DNA of 11,756 nt from Hamiltosporidium magnivora (lineage: Eukaryota; Microsporidia; Dubosqiidae). Under the pieces are notes generated by a model. That model had not been told where the DNA came from. It saw only the letters and a program-made list of their open reading frames with translations, and made no database searches. Made by a program: the position numbers and the translations under genes. Positions 7,961 to 11,756 of this stretch are shown in pieces; the stretch's first letter is position 1; each line of letters opens with the position of its first letter. The stretch is taken from positions 1-11,756 of the forward strand of contig PITI01000485.1 of assembly GCA_004325065.1 (NCBI GenBank), in the 5' to 3' direction.

Positions 7961-8115
7961 GTTATAGATTTAATTATTCTTCATAGTATAGTTTTAAATC
8001 AAAATCTTTAATACATAACTAATATATAAATAATAAAATCTTTGTCTTTTTTTTAGATTTTATAAGTATTTATATTCTATGCAGCAAGAAAATACTGGTA
8101 AATTTTTTTAAGAGT

Positions 8116-8150
8116 AAAATTATTTAAAAATTAGAATTTTAAATAATTTT
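8116..8150. repeat. Perfect 14-bp inverted repeat
   Basis: AAAATTATTTAAAA (8116-8129) is followed, after a 7-base loop, by its exact complement (8137-8150). More self-complementary A/T runs follow up to about 8190. It could extrude as a cruciform or fold in RNA. It lies 766 bases past P0, and no function is evident. Confidence 0.75.
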
Positions 8151-8189
8151 TTTGATTATTTTTAATTTTAAAATTTTTTTTAAAAAAAA

Positions 8190-10060
8190 GACGAATCGAA
8201 AAATAAAATTATCTATTGTGTGATAAACTGAGATGGAATGTAATTAAAATCGTCAAGATATATCTTAAAATACTTGGATATCAATAAAAATAGACTATAA
8301 ATGATTGAGAGACTTTTAATATATTTGAAATTGTTATTTTTGATAGAAAAAAAAGCTTGGGTTTTGAGTCAAATTTTGATAAGTCGAGATAGATTTCATT
8401 AGAATCGTCTAGAAACCGAGAGATACATGTGACTCATATCTCATATTGCGTTAAAGATTTTTATTAATGAGGGTTAAGTATAAAGTTTGAAAGTCATAAA
8501 TATTGATTATCTAATTTTGAAGTATACAGTTGAATACTTACATTCTATAAAAATTTGATGTTCATATGAATTAATATAAGAGTCAAAATAGTTATATTGA
8601 GATTAACAGGTAATTAATATTTAATACAGTATTTTAATAAATTTTAAACCAAATTGTATTTCATTTATAGATTTATACGTAAAAAATATTAAGTTTGTAA
8701 AACTAGAAGAAATTAAAATAATGTTCTAAAGTATAAAGATTTTTAATTTTTTAATTTCATAGTATATCAATACTGTAATTATTATATTGTATCATAATTT
8801 GTTCTTCTTACCTTATAAGCAGCAAATAACCGTATAATCTTAGATTTTATGTTTATTGAAAATTAAGAGTATTTAAAACCAAAGTTAAATTAAATATTTA
8901 ATATTATAATTTATAGTTTTTTGTAAATTTTTTTTCTTAAAAAAATAACGTTTTTTTTTTTTAATTTCTCTTGTATTTTGTTCTTCTTTGATTTAAATAC
9001 ACAAAGCCTTGGAAAACATATAAGAGGTAAGTAAAATGTTTTTATTTTGTTTAAAAGTGTATTTTATCTGTGTAGCTCTAATGTTACGTACAAATTTAAA
9101 TTAAACACATTGTATTGTGTTATTTAAGTAAAAATAGCAGATTAAAAGCTGCAGGTATATTATATTTCAAAAGATATAATTTAAACAACTAGCTATTCTT
9201 ATGAGAAAAAAAACTTATAATGAGAAGAAAATGTACAATTTTGATCTTATAAATGACCATATATGTATGTGTAACTGTAATTAGATTGTTTTGGAAATAA
9301 TATTTAATTTTATTAGAAATATACGAGTTATATTTTAAATGACTGTATCAGTACTTTTATATTTGAACTGAGTTTGCTTGAATTAATAAATTGAAAAATT
9401 TGATACTTCTAAGACTAAAGGTATTAAATGAGATGAATTATAATATTTGTGTTTTTAAATTTTGTTGTCTTAAAAACTCTTAAAAAGCTGAATCTGATAA
9501 AACTATAGGATATTATGATTTTTTTTCAAGAAAATTATAACTTTAAGAATATATTCTGATATAAATATTCTATTTAAAAAATTAAATAAAATCTAATTTA
9601 ATTACAAAAGATTAGCAAAGTCTCCAGCTTAACTCTCTTTAAACTGAACCAGCTGTAAAATTCTTTTTTTGTGAGATTTTAAATATGAATGATACGTTAA
9701 TATAAAAATTTATGATTTAATAAAGTGAAAATAGCGAATTTCAACTGTAAAAAAGATAAAAAAAGTTTCATGAATCAGAATTATAAATTATTTTCAAACT
9801 AAAAGATCAAAATAATTCTGCAGGTAAAGTTTAAAATAAATCTATCAAGGTGATCGTATTCAGATTATTTACGTAAGACCTAAAATACCATGAATAGGTA
9901 TGTTGTAAAAGAGATAACTATAAATTTGGCGCAGCTTAATATCTCACGTTTTTATTTTCTAAGCAAATAAATTATAACGATGGTATATTGAATTTACGTA
10001 ATCTCACTATAGATATCGCCATACTTATATACTTTTTGCACGTTTTTTTTTCCAAATTAA
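8190..10060. other. Long AT-rich stretch, no gene supported
   Basis: No tRNA, rRNA or recognisable protein was seen on either strand. Short open pieces exist: 33 codons at 8301-8402 (plus), a hydrophobic 22-codon frame from ATG 9036, and about 33 codons of plus-strand frame near 9390-9490 with a leucine-rich pattern (INKLKNLILLRLKVLNEMN) that recalls a leucine-rich repeat. None exceeds what AT-rich DNA could give by chance, and they are noted only as possible traces of dead genes. Confidence 0.5.
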
Positions 10061-10082
10061 TCTAAATATATCTGTTTTTGCG

Positions 10083-10475
10083 AGGTCAGAAAGTTAAGAA
10101 AAGATAACATCATCTTTTACTGAAAGTGATATTGATGTATAGAATTAAGAAAGCGAAACCAAATATGAAAGTTTAAATATTAAAGGTAGGTTTCGTAATT
10201 TTAAGGTTCGAATGAGTCTGAAAATTTTAATTTTTAAACAATGAAGCAGAGACCACGGAAATATTCATAAGTATTTCCAACTTATTAAGTTTTTTCACAT
10301 TTTTATATGTATGAAATTATTAAAGATGTAAATCCTATGAATCATAGTTACGTTTCGAAATTATGACATGATTATTAAAGAAATTATCTTGAAAACCTAT
10401 CACGCAATACGCCAAAATACCCTTGAAACACTCATCGAGGTTTATTTTTTACTTTCATTCGGATGGCTAAGATAA
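10083..10475 (+). pseudogene. Possible decayed coding sequence, weakly piggyBac-like
   Basis: One plus-strand frame covers 131 codons with six internal stops, about half the number expected. Its pieces are protein-like: an acidic N-terminal part (ITSSFTESDIDV), KYESLNIKGRFRNFKVRMSL, an aromatic segment QLIKFFHIFICMKLLKM, and a 44-codon clean end containing IIKEIILKTYHAIRQ and NTLETLIEVYFLLSFGWLR. The order acidic region, FFxxF segment, then TxExLxxxxxLLxxG resembles the start of piggyBac-type transposases (DDE_Tnp_1_7), but none of the catalytic Asp motifs is visible and the rest cannot be followed past 10475. An unrelated dead gene or chance is equally possible. Confidence 0.25.
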
Positions 10476-11370
10476 AAGTATGATTAAAATAAACGAAGTA
10501 ACGAATCAGATATAAGAAAAGCTAAAAGAGAGAAACATTTCACATTAAAAATATTACCAGCAATTGTAAATTATACTTCTATTTTTTAATCTTTTTAGAG
10601 TTTCAGGTTTATAAAAAATTTCTGATTTTTACGATATTTTTACTTCGAACCGATTTATAGCCACTTATAAAATAAATTATATTTTCAGATTGTGATTTAA
10701 CTATAAATTTAAACTTTGAAAACAGACATAGTAATGAAAAACGGAATGAAAAATATAATTTTATGATTTTTTATCAAGAAAATGTACTAAAAACGAGAAT
10801 AAAAAATATGATAGCCTGTGAAAAGCGGTGATATAAACTGTATAAACATCAAACCCACAAAATTCATACCAAAGCGAAGAAATTAAGTACTTTACGGCAT
10901 TCAACTTAGGTTTATCAGAATATAATAGGGAATTTATTAACAGAATCTTGTAGACTTATTTTTTAAAAATACAAAAAAAAATATTTCAGTATCTGAAATA
11001 AATGAATTATTATTTTTAAAGAGTAATATACGGAGAATAAGTTTAAATAAATAATTTTTTATCTTAAAATTATATGTTGAACCTTAGGCCCCAGTCTTAG
11101 TATTCCAAGGATTGGCAATATATTCAAAAATTTATATTTAGTTCATTAATATCGTTGTATTTTATATTACATACAACTTTTATAGAATTAAGAAACTCAT
11201 TACAAAATCTAAAACTATTTTTATAAAGAAAAAATTTAGTTTAAATTCTAACGAAATACAAATTCATATTTCGTGCTTTTATTTTGAATCAAAAGTTTTT
11301 ACATTTTAAAAATTAGAATTAAATTTTTTTAAACATATTAAATCTATTTGAAAAACGAAAACTCCATTCA
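10476..11370. other. AT-rich stretch before the retrotransposon fragment
   Basis: Short coding-like pieces directly after the previous relic (MIKINEVTNQI from ATG 10480, then EKLKERNISH after one stop) may be its frameshifted continuation. From about 10650 to 11370 nothing was recognised. No reverse transcriptase motif occurs in any frame, which matters for reading the fragment at the right edge. Confidence 0.45.
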
Positions 11371-11756
11371 AAGTTATATAATGCAAGAAAAAATGAGCTT
11401 GTGAGTGTTAGTGACTCTTCAAGATGGCTAAAGAGAGGAAATATTAGGCCACGAAATGAAGCTGTGTTCTGCTATATCCAGGATAGAAATGTATTCTGGG
11501 GAGCAGATGGTGTGTGTCAACATTGTGGGAAGTCTGGTATGACTGTAGATCATCTAGCAACTAGATGTGAAAAAATGCTAGGCCATGATTACACTAGACG
11601 GCATAATGAAGTGGTTAGATGCCTACACCTACTTCTTCTAAATAGATATAAGTTTAAGTCTTCAAAACGAATAAGGAGCCACTCAGTTCAAGAAATTCTT
11701 GATAATGAGTATGCAGAGATAAGAGTGGACACCAGAATAAAAACTGATGTTAAAAT
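11371..11756 (+). mobile_element. R2-like non-LTR retrotransposon, C-terminal fragment (5'-truncated, runs off the window)
   Basis: The frame is open from 11323 to the window end. The conserved part starts near 11371 with KLYNARKNELVSVSDSSRWL and continues through RPRNEAVFCYIQDRNVFWG. Then comes a zinc knuckle C-X2-C-X8-H-X4-C (codons at 11515, 11524, 11551 and 11566) and an RHN motif (11599-11607). A CCHC finger followed by RHN marks the end of the single ORF in R2/NeSL/CRE-type elements, where it leads into the restriction-like endonuclease that nicks the target. The PD...D catalytic residues would lie beyond 11756. The whole reverse transcriptase is missing upstream, where there is only AT-rich DNA and an in-frame stop at 11320, and no in-frame ATG precedes the finger. 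GC content is higher than upstream, consistent with a fairly recent insertion. Truncation by target-primed reverse transcription is the inferred cause. Confidence 0.82.

Noticed and set aside
9024..9035. AGGTAAGTA, like an intron 5' splice site
   Set aside because: There is no coding sequence before it and no matching branch point and acceptor with a coding continuation after it.
10204..10214. GGTTCGAAT, like a tRNA T-loop
   Set aside because: The flanking bases do not form a T-stem, and no acceptor or anticodon arm can be placed upstream.

Overview
The window looks like part of a microsporidian nuclear genome of the expanded, AT-rich kind. Two genes of eukaryotic type are clear: the C-terminal part of glyceraldehyde-3-phosphate dehydrogenase at the left edge (1-399) and large-subunit ribosomal protein P0/uL10 near the middle (6547-7350). 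Neither shows an intron. P0 has a CCC motif just before its ATG, the signal described for highly expressed microsporidian genes, and its C-terminus is extremely short. Genus cannot be fixed from the sequence. The low gene density fits lineages with large, transposon-rich genomes better than compact Encephalitozoon-like ones.

The space between and around these genes is not blank. Reading all frames by eye gives a set of decayed coding sequences: a possible WD40-like relic on the minus strand (477-923), a well supported relic of a Merlin/ISXO2-like DDE transposase on the plus strand (about 2344-2962, two frameshifts and several stops), unrecognised minus-strand relics at 3488-3832 and 4322-4640, and a weak plus-strand relic at 10083-10475. 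At the right edge (about 11371-11756) lies an open frame for the C-terminal CCHC zinc finger and RHN motif of an R2-like non-LTR retrotransposon. Its reverse transcriptase is absent upstream, as expected for a 5'-truncated insertion.

A repeat family not recognised here is present as two diverged copies of about 690 bp in opposite orientation (A, 1285-1980, plus; B, 5695-6400, minus), with two partial copies (C and D, 3183-3404) in the orientation of B. Between D and B is a GC-rich island (5255-5589) that ends in a 69-bp tandem duplication. Directly after P0 is a roughly 600-bp T-rich array of short interspersed units containing a 157-bp higher-order duplication, followed by AT palindromes. 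The 7960-10060 and 10476-11370 stretches are very AT-rich, and no firm feature was found in them.

Functionally only GAPDH (glycolysis) and P0 (ribosomal stalk base) are likely to be working genes. The rest reads as a graveyard of transposons and genes. All pseudogene and repeat calls rest on visual translation and alignment, without database searches.
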